From UBA2108 sp963925495 (GTDB taxonomy: Bacteria; Bacteroidota; Bacteroidia; Flavobacteriales_G; Salibacteraceae), in assembly GCA_963925495.1 (NCBI GenBank), contig CAWUST010000014.1, forward strand, positions 13,018-77,017: DNA of 64,000 nt, written 5' to 3'. The notes below the pieces were generated by a model, which saw nothing but the letters and a program-made list of their open reading frames with translations, was not told the origin of the DNA and made no database searches. Below are positions 47,201 to 55,461 of this stretch, piece by piece (positions within the stretch are counted from its first letter, which is position 1; each line of letters opens with the position of its first letter). The position numbers were made by a program, and so were the translations under genes.

Positions 47201-47634
47201 TCCACCCAATAACCCATTTTTTCGGTCAGATCATTCCAAATATCCGTGTAACGCATAACCGCTTTTCGGCAGGCATTGTTGTATTCTTCAATACTAATTT
47301 TTTTTCCAATATCTTCTTTCGTTATACCAAGTTCTTTTTCAACTCCAAGTTCCACGGGTAAACCATGTGTATCCCAACCGGCTTTACGTTTTACTTGAAA
47401 CCCTGCTAAAGTTTTGTAACGACAAAATATATCCTTAATTGTCCTAGCCATCACGTGATGAATTCCAGGTAAACCATTAGCAGATGGCGGTCCTTCATAA
47501 AACACAAAAGGCTTTTTACCTTCCCGTGTTTCTACACTTTTTTCAAATGTCTTTTCGGCATTCCAAACATCAAGCATTTCTTTGGCCACTTCTGGTAAAT
47601 TAAGCTGCTTATATTCAGGGTATTTCTTTTCCAT
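44245..47634 (-). CDS. ileS: Isoleucyl-tRNA synthetase
   Basis: Class I enzyme charging tRNA-Ile, 1129 residues. The active-site motif is FYEGPPSANGLPGIHHVMARTIKD (the HIGH position reads HHVM), and the KMSKS loop is KKGQKMSKRLGNAADPF. The editing (CP1) domain shows TTTPWTLPSNTALTIG and GTGIVHTAPTFGADD, and WDTHGLPVELGVEKELGI links the two. The SRSRYWGIPIPIW and VDQTRGWFFTLHAIA segments are also IleS signatures. The HHVM form and the ~1100-residue length are those of the longer eukaryote-like IleS type found in Bacteroidota, which can be mupirocin-resistant in some groups; resistance is not claimed here. Confidence 0.97.
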   Translation of the reverse strand: MEKKYPEYKQLNLPEVAKEMLDVWNAEKTFEKSVETREGKKPFVFYEGPPSANGLPGIHHVMARTIKDIFCRYKTLAGFQVKRKAGWDTHGLPVELGVEKELGITKEDIGKKISIEEYNNACRKAVMRYTDIWNDLTEKMGYWVDMENPYITYESKYIESVWHILSKLYGKELMYKGYTIQPYSPKAGTGLSTHELNQPGTYQDVTDTTIVAQFKAIRNEKTEKLFKNTKNDVFFLAWTTTPWTLPSNTALTIGNKIVYAQIETINQYTRDPITVILASDLVSKYFNSEAEGVAITEYNGKGHLPWKTTGEFTGAELLDMQYEQLLPYTLPMDNPENAFRIISGDFVTTEDGTGIVHTAPTFGADDARVAKIAGIPPMLVEGENGQPIPLVNLQGKFIDKMGDLAGKYVKNEYYDNGAAPKQSVDVEIAIRLKEENRAFKVEKYVHNYPHCWRTDKPILYYPLDSWFVKTTAAKTQLIENNKKINWKPKSTGTGRFGNWLENLQDWNLSRSRYWGIPIPIWSNEESTERIIIGSVEQLKAEIKKAVNAGVMESDPYADFEVGNMSKANYDSIDLHKHIVDEIVLVSSSGQAMKRETDLIDVWFDSGSMPYAQWHYPFENKEVFEQNYPADFIAEGVDQTRGWFFTLHAIATLAYDSIAYKNVISNGLVLDKKGQKMSKRLGNAADPFKTLEQYGADATRWYMITNAQPWDNLKFDLEGIVEIQRKFFRALHNTYSFFALYANVDGFKFEEDYIAVQNRPEIDQWILSKLNSLIKNATNSYENYEPTQAGRQIQEFVVDDLSNWWVRLCRKRFWRGDYAQDKISAYQTLYECLEVVAVLSSPIAPFYSDKLYRDLYSLKNNAIESVHLTYLPTAKKDVIDTDLEARMELAQKASSLVLALRKKESIRVRQPLGKILIPVASQEFKGNMEKVTDIILNEVNVKEIEFIDQNNDILVKQVKPNFSKLGRHYGKQMNSLSSLIQGFSQEQIKTIEFKGELTVSFDGQEITLTPDDVEISSKDVPGWLVASEGIVTVALDISISETLKHEGLAREMVNRIQNLRKDTGLEVTDRINVKVGRIEIIENAIKQNFDYIRMETLAENLNIAERSDINNGTEVELEEGIKTIIEIEKI

Positions 47635-47654
47635 CTCGGGTTTTAAAAGGGGCG

Positions 47655-47662
47655 CAAAAGTA
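47655..47662 (-). promoter_or_regulatory. Candidate -7 promoter element for ileS-dksA-lspA
   Basis: Minus-strand TACTTTTG followed by CGCCCC, exact match to TAnnTTTG, 20 nt before the ileS ATG. No clear -33 TTTG at the usual spacing. Confidence 0.45.
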
Positions 47663-47712
47663 GTAAAAACGATTACTTTTAAAAGTGAATAAATGTTGGT
47701 TTTCTTTTGGTT

Positions 47713-48465
47713 CTAAATTATTCCCGGAATTAAAATTTTTCGGTCCTTTGGATAATCTGGAAACTTGTTTTTATACCATTTATAATTTGCCAAAGCTCTT
47801 GGCGCTAAATTGGCAATTGTCCAAGCCAAAAAACACCACGCTGAAAGCGCATTAGTCATTATGGCAAAACCAAACCACTCTAATATTTCTCCAAAATAAT
47901 TAGGGCTGGCAACTTTTTTAAACAAAAAGGAATTTGGGATGTTGTAACCGGAATTGTTCTTTCGGAGATTAATTAAAATATTGTCCGATTTGAAATGAAT
48001 GTAAAAGCCCAAAATAAAAACAGCAAATCCAAGAATGAACTGGGGTGATAAAAAAGAATAGGTGGAGTAATCAGCAGCAAAGTTCCCGAAATAAAATCCG
48101 TTTGTAAAACCATTCACAGAATTGAAAAAGATAGCCATCAATACAATGGACAATGGTATGGTCTTTCCTTTACTATTGAGTTTGAAAGGGAAAATTAAAC
48201 TTCTATAGAAATAGTGAAAAATCCAAAGCAAATAAAACACCCATACAGCACTGTTCTTTTCATTTGGTGTGCTAAAGAAAAAATAAGAGAGCGCAAAAGG
48301 GGACACTAACTCCATGATAATCCAACCCCATTTATTATTTACCTGAGCCCCCCACCCCTTTCTGTTATGACGACCATAGGGGGCGGAAATGAAAAACAAA
48401 GAAGCAAAAGTCAATACGGCAATTGCAAGCCACAAATAAAGAAAACTGTCAAAAGAAAAATTCAT
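47713..48465 (-). CDS. Steroid 5-alpha-reductase-like membrane protein (SRD5A C-terminal domain)
   Basis: A 250-residue polytopic membrane protein. Its C-terminal half (about 130-250) has the pattern of the 3-oxo-5-alpha-steroid 4-dehydrogenase / isoprenylcysteine methyltransferase-like fold: FKSDNILINLRKNN, then GYNIPNSFLFKKVASPNYFGEILEWFGFAIM and the final YKNKFPDYPKDRKILIPGI, which in the family binds NADPH. Its role in bacteria is usually a lipid or isoprenoid reductase; the substrate here is unknown. It is divergent from tRNA-Arg. Confidence 0.85.
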   Translation of the reverse strand: MNFSFDSFLYLWLAIAVLTFASLFFISAPYGRHNRKGWGAQVNNKWGWIIMELVSPFALSYFFFSTPNEKNSAVWVFYLLWIFHYFYRSLIFPFKLNSKGKTIPLSIVLMAIFFNSVNGFTNGFYFGNFAADYSTYSFLSPQFILGFAVFILGFYIHFKSDNILINLRKNNSGYNIPNSFLFKKVASPNYFGEILEWFGFAIMTNALSAWCFLAWTIANLAPRALANYKWYKNKFPDYPKDRKILIPGII

Positions 48466-48515
48466 TCAATTTGTTTAGTCGACCAAAGTAATAGTTTTAG
48501 TTTTGCAAAACAACT

Positions 48516-48589
48516 GCACCCGTAGTTCAACTGGATAGAATACTGGATTTCGGTTCCAGGGGTTGAAGGTTCGAATCCTTCCGGGTGTA
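48516..48589 (+). tRNA. tRNA-Arg (anticodon UCG)
   Basis: 74 nt fold to a full cloverleaf: acceptor GCACCCG pairs with CGGGTGT (last pair G-U), anticodon stem CTGGA/TCCAG with loop TTTCGGT giving anticodon TCG, and T-arm GAAGG/CCTTC around TTCGAAT. The discriminator is A589; CCA is not encoded directly (the next bases are CCG). A terminator lies 6 nt downstream. Confidence 0.93.
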
Positions 48590-48595
48590 CCGGAT

Positions 48596-48632
48596 AAAGC
48601 CTCTCTTTTTATGAAAGAGAGGCTTTTATTTT
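48596..48632 (+). terminator. Intrinsic terminator after tRNA-Arg
   Basis: AAAGCCTCTCTTT (48596-48608) and AAAGAGAGGCTTT (48614-48626) form a perfect 13-bp stem with a 5-nt loop followed by TTATTTTT. Ends the tRNA-Arg transcript. Confidence 0.88.
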
Positions 48633-48666
48633 TCAGTTTGTATTTATCCAGGACCTTTCGCATCTT

Positions 48667-49155
48667 AGAAGGGGTTTAGACCACGTTCCTTCTTGTAATC
48701 ATACCAAAAAACTTATTTATTCCTCCAACCATACTTACGCACTAAACTTGGAAAACCGGAATTAACTCAACCCAGCAAAGAATTCCACAAAACTGCTTTG
48801 CCGAATTCTAAAACAGGATAACTCCATTAACTCTAACGGAGAAAATGCATTTGGACCGGGCCTCTTTCTTTCATACGATTATCCTCAGTACAAGACCCTC
48901 AAACTGCTTGTAGAATGTGGTTTATCTCGTTTGGAACCTAAGTAAAATTTTTCATGCAGTTTTCTTCTAGTTGACAGTATTAATGATGAAAACAACAATC
49001 ACTTGCCCCACTATGGGTTTCCTATTTCTGAGATTTCGAACACAATCAATTGTGGGTCCAAGACCTATAAACATCTTTGGGTTACTGAAATTATTATCAA
49101 ACGGAAACCGTCTAGAGTACATTCCTTTGAAATAACAACAAACAAGCTCATATAA
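48667..49155 (+). pseudogene. Possible decayed protein gene beside parS/mnmG
   Basis: One plus-strand frame is open for about 163 codons across this otherwise gene-free gap except for two TAA codons (48763-48765, 48943-48945). Segments include ENAFGPGLFLSYDYPQYK, TLKLLVECGLSRLEPK, then after the second stop LVDSINDENNNHLPHYG and TINCGSKTYKHLWVTEIIIK, ending at a TAA at 49153. For AT-rich DNA this is fewer stops than expected by chance. I do not recognise a family and no start codon is convincing, so this is a weak call for an inactivated gene. Confidence 0.3.
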
Positions 49156-49224
49156 TTGTTGATTTAAACGTTAACACATACAACATTCAGCAACTAATCT
49201 TCTGTATTACAGAGTGTTAATCGA

Positions 49225-49240
49225 CGTTCCACGTGAAACC
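49225..49240. promoter_or_regulatory. parS-like ParB binding site, left of mnmG
   Basis: CGTTCCACGTGAAACC: the 14-base core GTTCCACGTGAAAC (49226-49239) matches the core of the parS consensus TGTTNCACGTGAAACA at every position. It lies 6 bp after the mnmG stop codon. Chance occurrence of this 14-mer in 64 kb is very small, and a second copy flanks the other end of mnmG. Confidence 0.8.
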
Positions 49241-49245
49241 TTATC

Positions 49246-51117
49246 CTATTTAGTTAAGTAAATCAACAAAACAGAAATGTCCGCTGGACTAACTCCCGAA
49301 ATCCTACTGGCTTGTCCTAAATTTGTTGGTTTTGCTTCGGTCAGCTTTATTCTAGCCTCCATTGATACTGACGAAAATTTGTGATAATCAATGTCCTTGT
49401 CAATTTTTATGTGATCCAGTTTTGTCAATCTATCTGCCAAAGCCTTTTCCTTTTCAATATAACCTTGATATTTCACGGTAATTTCAATCTGATCCAAAAC
49501 CTCTTCTTTTAAATCCTTAACAAATTCGAGACTCTCCTCCAATAATTTATCAATAGTCGAAATTTCTCTTATCGATAATTCTGGCCTGGAGAGAAGTACA
49601 TTCTGCCTTATTTTTTGTTTTAATAAACTCGACCCCTTACTCTCTAGCAACTCATTGAATAATTCCGGATCCGCACTATGGGTTTTTAAAAATTTCAAAC
49701 CAACTTCTTTGCCTTCTAGTTTTAACTCAACTCTTTCTAGTCGCTCATTAGACGCCAAGCCAATAGCGTTGGATTTTTTAGTTAGTCTAATATCCGCGTT
49801 ATCCTGTCTCAATAATATCCGATACTCCGCCCGAGAAGTGAACATCCTATAAGGTTCTTCAGTTCCCTTTGTGATTAAATCATCTATCAAAACACCAATA
49901 TAAGCCTCATCCCTAGTAAGAACAAAAGGATCCTTTCCTTGTACATTTAAACTAGCGTTTATTCCTGCCATTAAACCTTGACAAGCCGCTTCCTCATATC
50001 CAGTTGTACCATTAATTTGCCCCGCAAAATATAAGCTCTCTACCAGCTTTGTTTCCAATGTTTCCTTTAGTTGTAACGGAGGGAAATAATCATACTCTAT
50101 GGCATAACCCGGTCTAAAAACACGAACATTTTCAAATCCCACTATCTTCTTCATCGCCCTAAGTTGAACATCCTCTGGCAAAGAAGTGCTAAAACCATTG
50201 ACGTAAATTTCGACAGTATCCCAACCCTCAGGTTCCACAAAAATTTGATGCCTTTCTTTATCGGCGAATCGATCTATTTTTTCTTCCACCGAAGGGCAAT
50301 ATCTTGGCCCAATAGAGTCGATTTTTCCATTAAACATTGGCGATCTATCGAAGCCCTCTCTCAGTATATCATGTACTTCCGAGTTGGTGTAGGTTATATA
50401 GCAAGACCTTTGTTTTACAATTTCATTACCTATCAAATATCCGAACTTCGTCGGGTTTTTGTCCCCAAGCTGTTCTTCCATTTTTGAATAATCCAAACTT
50501 CTTCCGTCCACTCTAGGAGGCGTTCCTGTTTTCATTCTGCCAGATGCAAACCCAAGTTCAACTAAGTTTTCAGTCAATCCATATACCGCACTTTCACCAG
50601 CTCTTCCACCACCAAAATTCTTATCCCCAATATGAATTTTTCCATTTAGAAATGTTCCTGAAGTAAGAATAACTGACCTGGATTTAATTGAAACACCAAG
50701 GCTAGTTTTTACACCAACCGCCCGGCCATCCCTAATGATCAACGATGTAACGGTATCCTGCCAAAACTCTACATTAGAAATAGACTCTAATATTTTTCTC
50801 CATTCCAAAGAAAACATTACCCTGTCGTTCTGAGTTCTAGGGCTCCACATAGCAGGCCCTTTGGATCTATTTAACATTCTAAACTGAATGGCAGATTTAT
50901 CCGAAACAATACCGGAGTACCCCCCAATTGCATCAATCTCTCTAATAATTTGACCTTTTGCAATTCCACCCATGGCGGGGTTGCAACTCATTTGTGCTAT
51001 CCTTCCGAGGTCCATAGTGACCAACAAAACCTTAGAGCCTAGATTAGCCGCGGAGGCCGCTGCTTCAGCACCGGCATGACCACCGCCAACTATAATTACA
51101 TCGTATTCTGGAAGCAT
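49246..51117 (-). CDS. mnmG: tRNA uridine-5-carboxymethylaminomethyl(34) synthase, MnmG subunit
   Basis: FAD-dependent enzyme that, with MnmE, modifies wobble uridine 34 of several tRNAs. 623 residues, full length. N-terminal FAD site YDVIIVGGGHAGAEAAASAANLGSKVLLVT (5-34); SCNPAMGGIAKGQIIREIDAIGG (about 44-66, catalytic and FAD-linked region) and FAGQINGTTGYEEAACQGLMAGINAS (about 370-395) are diagnostic; a helical C-terminal domain (about 550-623) binds MnmE/tRNA. MnmG (GidA) is often close to the replication origin, which fits the two parS-like sites around it. The second site lies in the 36-bp gap upstream of its start, so ParB binding could overlap its promoter. Confidence 0.97.
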   Translation of the reverse strand: MLPEYDVIIVGGGHAGAEAAASAANLGSKVLLVTMDLGRIAQMSCNPAMGGIAKGQIIREIDAIGGYSGIVSDKSAIQFRMLNRSKGPAMWSPRTQNDRVMFSLEWRKILESISNVEFWQDTVTSLIIRDGRAVGVKTSLGVSIKSRSVILTSGTFLNGKIHIGDKNFGGGRAGESAVYGLTENLVELGFASGRMKTGTPPRVDGRSLDYSKMEEQLGDKNPTKFGYLIGNEIVKQRSCYITYTNSEVHDILREGFDRSPMFNGKIDSIGPRYCPSVEEKIDRFADKERHQIFVEPEGWDTVEIYVNGFSTSLPEDVQLRAMKKIVGFENVRVFRPGYAIEYDYFPPLQLKETLETKLVESLYFAGQINGTTGYEEAACQGLMAGINASLNVQGKDPFVLTRDEAYIGVLIDDLITKGTEEPYRMFTSRAEYRILLRQDNADIRLTKKSNAIGLASNERLERVELKLEGKEVGLKFLKTHSADPELFNELLESKGSSLLKQKIRQNVLLSRPELSIREISTIDKLLEESLEFVKDLKEEVLDQIEITVKYQGYIEKEKALADRLTKLDHIKIDKDIDYHKFSSVSMEARIKLTEAKPTNLGQASRISGVSPADISVLLIYLTK

Positions 51118-51128
51118 AATTTGGAAAT

Positions 51129-51144
51129 AGTTCCACGTGGAACA
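51129..51144. promoter_or_regulatory. parS-like ParB binding site, upstream of mnmG
   Basis: AGTTCCACGTGGAACA contains the perfect 14-bp palindrome GTTCCACGTGGAAC (51130-51143), which is parS-like with one change from the AAAC half to GAAC. It lies 12 bp before the mnmG start, in the short gap behind ybeY. Confidence 0.75.
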
Positions 51145-51153
51145 ATAGTTTGT

Positions 51154-51594
51154 TTAGCAATTTAATTCTGGGTGCAAAGATAGATTTTCGTTTTCCATCC
51201 TTGTCATTAAATTTTGTTCTTCCTCAGTCTTATCATTAAACCCAATCAAATGTAAAATCCCATGAATCATAACCCTTGCAATTTCACACTCGAATTCCAC
51301 TTTATTATCCTTAGCGTTTTCAAGCACACGATCAACACTTATAAAAATATCCGATTCTAAGAAACCTTCATTTTCAGAATTATTAAAGGTAATAATGTCC
51401 GTATAAAAATCATGATCCAAGTATTCTCTGTTAACACCTAACAAATACTCATCGGTACAAAAAATATAATTAATAAAAAATTTTTGTCTTTTATTTTTTA
51501 CTAGGCTGGTTTTTAACCACTTATGGAACATTTTTGTGTTAACAACCTTATTATCAACACCTTCGAAGTGAAACTGAATGGTTTGCTCCTTCAT
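51154..51594 (-). CDS. ybeY: rRNA maturation endoribonuclease YbeY
   Basis: Zinc-dependent RNase in 16S rRNA 3'-end maturation and ribosome quality control. The 146-residue protein has the family pattern LGVNREYLDHDFYTDIITFNNSENEGFLESDIFISVDRVLENA and the metal motif HGILHLIGFNDKTEEEQNLM. The usual HxxxHxxGxDH has only two histidines here; the third is N/D (GFNDK). I believe this form is common in Bacteroidota. The ATG overlaps the upstream ATPase stop by 4 bp. Confidence 0.92.
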   Translation of the reverse strand: MKEQTIQFHFEGVDNKVVNTKMFHKWLKTSLVKNKRQKFFINYIFCTDEYLLGVNREYLDHDFYTDIITFNNSENEGFLESDIFISVDRVLENAKDNKVEFECEIARVMIHGILHLIGFNDKTEEEQNLMTRMENENLSLHPELNC

Positions 51595-52013
51595 TTATAA
51601 GTTGAACTTTGTTTCATCCTACCTTCATTCGAAAAACCAATCTCATCGGCAAGGTTTTTCATTACAAAAACTATCATTCCGTTTAATTTCTCAATATTCC
51701 CCGGTTGCGTTGGACCCCGAACGTTCTCATGATTAAAACCACCGCCCTGATCTTCAACAATAAACCCCAGCTCTTTATTATTCAAATAATAACGCAGCTT
51801 GACTTTTTTATCTGGGTTTGTTTTGTTACCGTGAATTATTGCATTATTTACGCTTTCGGTGACCGCAATAATAATTCTACTAAAATGTTTTTCACCTGTC
51901 TCTTCATATTCACAAATTGTATTTACAAATTTCCCTGCAATTTCAATATTTTCTGATTTTGAGGCAAAACAAATAGACTTTTTCATTACACTAAAACTTA
52001 TTGTAGTACTCAT
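51591..52013 (-). CDS. Anti-sigma-factor-like ATP-binding protein (HATPase_c, RsbW type)
   Basis: A small single-domain GHKL ATPase of 140 residues: N-box ESVNNAIIHGN (about 68-78) and G1 box VEDQGGGF (about 107-114), with VFVMKNLADEIGFS in the lid region. Such proteins act as serine kinases/anti-sigma factors (RsbW, SpoIIAB), but no anti-anti-sigma gene or sigma factor is next to it. It overlaps the DUF4175 gene by 23 bp; an alternative start at the second ATG (51986) would avoid this. It is conserved between DUF4175 and ybeY in Bacteroidota. Confidence 0.85.
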   Translation of the reverse strand: MSTTISFSVMKKSICFASKSENIEIAGKFVNTICEYEETGEKHFSRIIIAVTESVNNAIIHGNKTNPDKKVKLRYYLNNKELGFIVEDQGGGFNHENVRGPTQPGNIEKLNGMIVFVMKNLADEIGFSNEGRMKQSSTYK

Positions 52014-55000
52014 TAACCTTATTCCTGTAAAAAGGTTTCAAATTTAAAGGTATTGTTTCTAATAATTCTATTTGTTTTTCTTTTTGTATCAAATGATCTT
52101 TCAAAATTTGCCCTTCCATATACTTGTCTTCTGGGGTTTTTGACTCCCTCTTATCGTCAAACTCTCTTTCTCTTTCTGCTTTATCACTTTCCAATAAACG
52201 AGACATTATTTCTTCTTGGCGACGGATAGTTTCTCTTGTTAGTTGCATATTAACCAAATCTTCTTCGTTTTGCTCCATTAACATTTCCAACTTTTTCATT
52301 TGACTCCCACTACCCTTTACTTTAGGCTTGTTTTTATTAACACCCTCCATAAGGCGGCGTAATTCATTTCTGATAGCAGATTGTTGTGCTGCCATTTTTG
52401 CCGCTTCCTTGCTTATTTTAGAGCCCCTGCCCACGCCAGATTGGTTTCCTGTTTTACCGCCTGGCTTCTTACCGCCATCTTTCATTTGCTTCTGTAGCTT
52501 TTTCAACTGGTCAGAGAGTTTTTTCTGAGACTTTTTAATATCCCCCATTGAAGGTTTTCCTCCACCGGGCTTAGAACAACTCTTTTTACCAAACTTTTTG
52601 CTGCTCTGTTTTTTTTGTGATTGCTGGATACTTTCATCAAGCATAAGAGCTAAGTTATTCATAGACGTCATCACATATTGTTGCCTGTTCAGCGCATCTG
52701 CAATTCTTCTGTTGGCCATTTGCTTTATGGCCTTATCCATGTTTTCATTTATGCTAGCAATTTCTTTATTTACCATAGATTCAATCTGAACATTCCGCTT
52801 AGAAAGTGCAAAAAGTGAATCCTCTATCATTTTACTATCATCTTTTAGTTTCTTTTGGGTCCTTGTTATGTCCACAAACTTCGGGTCGTTGGGTTGTGTC
52901 GCATTTACTTGTGCTATTAACTTCTCTTGATCAAAAGATAATTGCAATAGGTTTTGTCTAAGCCTTCTAAGGGCCTCAATATCTTCCGATTGCTGGCTTT
53001 CTGCCATTTCACGCTGCATTTTGTCTAGCTTTTTCTCCATCTTTTCCATTTCCTGTGCAGCACCCTGTTGACTTCCACTCGCGCCCTTTTTGTTTCCGCT
53101 GTTATTCTGCTCTTTAGATTCTCCCATCTTTTGTTCAGCGTTTTTCTCTTCTGGTTTAGTGTCTGGAAGTTTGTTTTTTTTCTCTAGTTCATTATTCTTT
53201 TTTTCAAGGTCTTTCATATCCTTTTTTATTTTCTCAAATTCCCTTTCCAATTCTTCTTGTTTCTTATTTAACTCTTCTGGCCTACTTTCTTTTTTAAGCG
53301 TTTTATCGGCTAATTCTTTTTCTTTCTTCTTTAAATCCTTTAGGTTTCGAATTACATCATCCAGTTTTTGTTCGAATTCCAGTTGTTTAAATAACTCCAA
53401 ATTCCTATCTAGTTCTTTTTCCAAATCCTTATTATCAAGTTTCAATTGATCCACCTGTTCTTGCAGCTTTTCTTTATTAAGCTCCTTCATCATTTTTTCT
53501 ATGTCCTCCAACATTTTCTTCATGTCTTCATCCATTACCTTTTCCATGAGCTCTTCTAGCTTTTTTTGTTTTTGTAATAAGTCTTCATTTGGCGGGTTTA
53601 ATTGGTTCCTTCTTTCGTTGTTCTTTTTATTCTCCTTTTGGATTTCCTTAAACTTGTTTTGGAGGTTTTTTTGCTGAGCCCTAAGTTCTTTTAGTCTTTT
53701 TTTCTCTTCCCAAGAAACCGTCTTTTTTTCCATGAGTTTCTTATTTAGCTTTTCTAATTCCTTCCTTAATTCTTTAGCTTCTTCTATACTTTCTTTCAAA
53801 TTGTTTTTTGTTTCTTCATTCTGCTCTTCCGATTTTTCTTGAACGTCTCTTTTGCTTGGAATATTTAAAACCCGAACTCCTGATCTCGCCGTTTTTGGAC
53901 CATTAAATCCGTCGTTGTCCTTAATTTCAAAATAGTATTTAAAATTATCTTCTGCTTTAACCCCAATTTTATTTAAATCCCACAAGTGGTAGAACTCACC
54001 CATACTTTGGCTCTTACTAATAGAAATAGGTATCCTTTTTTCGTTACCGTTATTTTTTTGATAAACAAACCACAGTCCTGTAAACCCATAATCATCCCTA
54101 TACTTTCCAGTGAAATACATACTTGAGGTTGAAACCGTATCTCCAAGTTCTTCAACTCTAATTTCGGGATACAAATCCTTTACAATATTTATAGATAATT
54201 CCAATGAATCACCTATTCTAACCTCGTTATTCGATAACAAAGCCGTTATAGTTTTGGATTCGTAGATCATAATGTCCACCATAAACTTATCTTCGGCTAA
54301 CTTTTTAGCTAAATACATAGAATCCAAATCTCTAATTTTTATTTCGTCCGTATGATCGACTCCTATATTCCAGCGTAAACTAGAACCTTCTGGTAAATAC
54401 ATTTCATTAACACCTTGAAAAGTTTCCGGTTCCTTATTTAAATAATCCGGGTAGTTAATTTCAATAAGGGTTTCTTTCACTACTGGACGTGGAAACACTT
54501 CAATAGTAAGTTCTTTAGAATAAAAACCTGAAGCATAAAATATAAAGTCTGTGTTTTTTTGAATATTTCGTGCTGTGTATTTAAATTTATTGTTTCCCTC
54601 TTTATCCATTCGATACTGGGTCCCGGCCAATTCAATATAAACTTCTTGCGGAATTTCTTCTCCCACAATATCAACATCCAAAATAAAATCTTCATTTTTT
54701 ATTCCTTTCAACTCGTCGTTTAAAACCAAAAAATCAAAAGGTCTAAGTTTTTTAAAATCTTCTCGATATTCCAACAACCTCACCACTGGTTCAGTTATTA
54801 AAGAAGGAGAAGCAAATAAAATGACAAGAATTAATGCAACCGGTGGAATGGCAAACTTTAACTGTTTTCGGTTTTGGGTGAGGTCAATTGCTGATGAAAA
54901 ACGAACGGGCCTTAACTCTTCCGACCGTTGCTCAATGCTTGCTAAAATTAAACTACTCTGATTTGGGTCAAGATCCGATAACCGTTTTAATTCCAACGTG

Positions 55001-55335
55001 TTCAAAAGTTTGTCATTAACCCCAGAAAAGTGTTTTCCAACTATTTCCGCCGCTTGTTCAGCTGAAATTCTTTCACCAATTTGATATAGCTTAAGAAGAG
55101 GGGTGGCAATTAGACGATAAAGAACCGTTATCCCGACCAATAAAAACGAAAAGAAAAGGGCGGTACGAATCGTGGTTCCAAATCTACCAATCGTCTCTAC
55201 GGCAATAAGAATAAGGAAAAACCCAGCAATAGCAGTTGTAAAATATAACCCACCTTTTATTAGTCTATTCTTATAGTATTTTCGAATAAACTCGTCCAGC
55301 TTAACAACTAAATCGTTATAATTTTCTGTATTCAT
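51991..55335 (-). CDS. DUF4175 large coiled-coil membrane protein
   Basis: About 1114 residues. Three transmembrane segments near the N-terminus (about 30-55, 58-80 and 155-185) are followed by a folded region with beta-strands (about 190-470) and then a very long Lys/Glu-rich coiled coil (about 500-1080). Size and layout are those of DUF4175, found in Bacteroidota upstream of an ATP-binding protein and ybeY. It may be a scaffold in the envelope; no enzymatic motif is seen. I start at ATG 55335; the TTG at 55347 would add four residues. Confidence 0.82.
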   Translation of the reverse strand: MNTENYNDLVVKLDEFIRKYYKNRLIKGGLYFTTAIAGFFLILIAVETIGRFGTTIRTALFFSFLLVGITVLYRLIATPLLKLYQIGERISAEQAAEIVGKHFSGVNDKLLNTLELKRLSDLDPNQSSLILASIEQRSEELRPVRFSSAIDLTQNRKQLKFAIPPVALILVILFASPSLITEPVVRLLEYREDFKKLRPFDFLVLNDELKGIKNEDFILDVDIVGEEIPQEVYIELAGTQYRMDKEGNNKFKYTARNIQKNTDFIFYASGFYSKELTIEVFPRPVVKETLIEINYPDYLNKEPETFQGVNEMYLPEGSSLRWNIGVDHTDEIKIRDLDSMYLAKKLAEDKFMVDIMIYESKTITALLSNNEVRIGDSLELSINIVKDLYPEIRVEELGDTVSTSSMYFTGKYRDDYGFTGLWFVYQKNNGNEKRIPISISKSQSMGEFYHLWDLNKIGVKAEDNFKYYFEIKDNDGFNGPKTARSGVRVLNIPSKRDVQEKSEEQNEETKNNLKESIEEAKELRKELEKLNKKLMEKKTVSWEEKKRLKELRAQQKNLQNKFKEIQKENKKNNERRNQLNPPNEDLLQKQKKLEELMEKVMDEDMKKMLEDIEKMMKELNKEKLQEQVDQLKLDNKDLEKELDRNLELFKQLEFEQKLDDVIRNLKDLKKKEKELADKTLKKESRPEELNKKQEELEREFEKIKKDMKDLEKKNNELEKKNKLPDTKPEEKNAEQKMGESKEQNNSGNKKGASGSQQGAAQEMEKMEKKLDKMQREMAESQQSEDIEALRRLRQNLLQLSFDQEKLIAQVNATQPNDPKFVDITRTQKKLKDDSKMIEDSLFALSKRNVQIESMVNKEIASINENMDKAIKQMANRRIADALNRQQYVMTSMNNLALMLDESIQQSQKKQSSKKFGKKSCSKPGGGKPSMGDIKKSQKKLSDQLKKLQKQMKDGGKKPGGKTGNQSGVGRGSKISKEAAKMAAQQSAIRNELRRLMEGVNKNKPKVKGSGSQMKKLEMLMEQNEEDLVNMQLTRETIRRQEEIMSRLLESDKAEREREFDDKRESKTPEDKYMEGQILKDHLIQKEKQIELLETIPLNLKPFYRNKVNEYYNKF

Positions 55336-55432
55336 AGTGCATAGCAACTGGCGAAGATAGAGAGAAATAAAGGATAAGATTTTTCATTGCTTTTGAATTA
55401 AGTATTTTTAATACGCCTCTTCCTCAAAAAAG

Positions 55433-55440
55433 TATCTTTG
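55433..55440 (+). promoter_or_regulatory. Candidate -7 promoter element for gltX-folB
   Basis: TATCTTTG followed by CCGCCC matches the Bacteroidota -7 consensus and its frequent context. It lies 21 nt before the gltX ATG. No -33 box at the usual spacing. Confidence 0.5.
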
Positions 55441-55461
55441 CCGCCCATAAAATTGGAATAA

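Noticed and set aside
47452..47465. CACGTG palindrome inside ileS (ATCACGTGAT)
   Set aside because: It lacks the GTTNC...GAAAC arms of parS; only the central six bases match, so it is coincidental coding sequence.
48475..48663. Minus-strand frame of 62 codons opposite tRNA-Arg, beginning with a hydrophilic stretch and containing PGRIRTFNPWNRNPVFYPVELRV
   Set aside because: It is antisense to the tRNA and its terminator. This peptide pattern (RIRTF..NPVFYPVELR) is a well-known spurious translation of tRNA genes.
53090..53449. Plus-strand frame rich in Phe/Ser/Leu opposite the DUF4175 coiled coil
   Set aside because: It is the antisense of the Lys/Glu-rich repeat; low-complexity shadow of a real gene with no independent signals.
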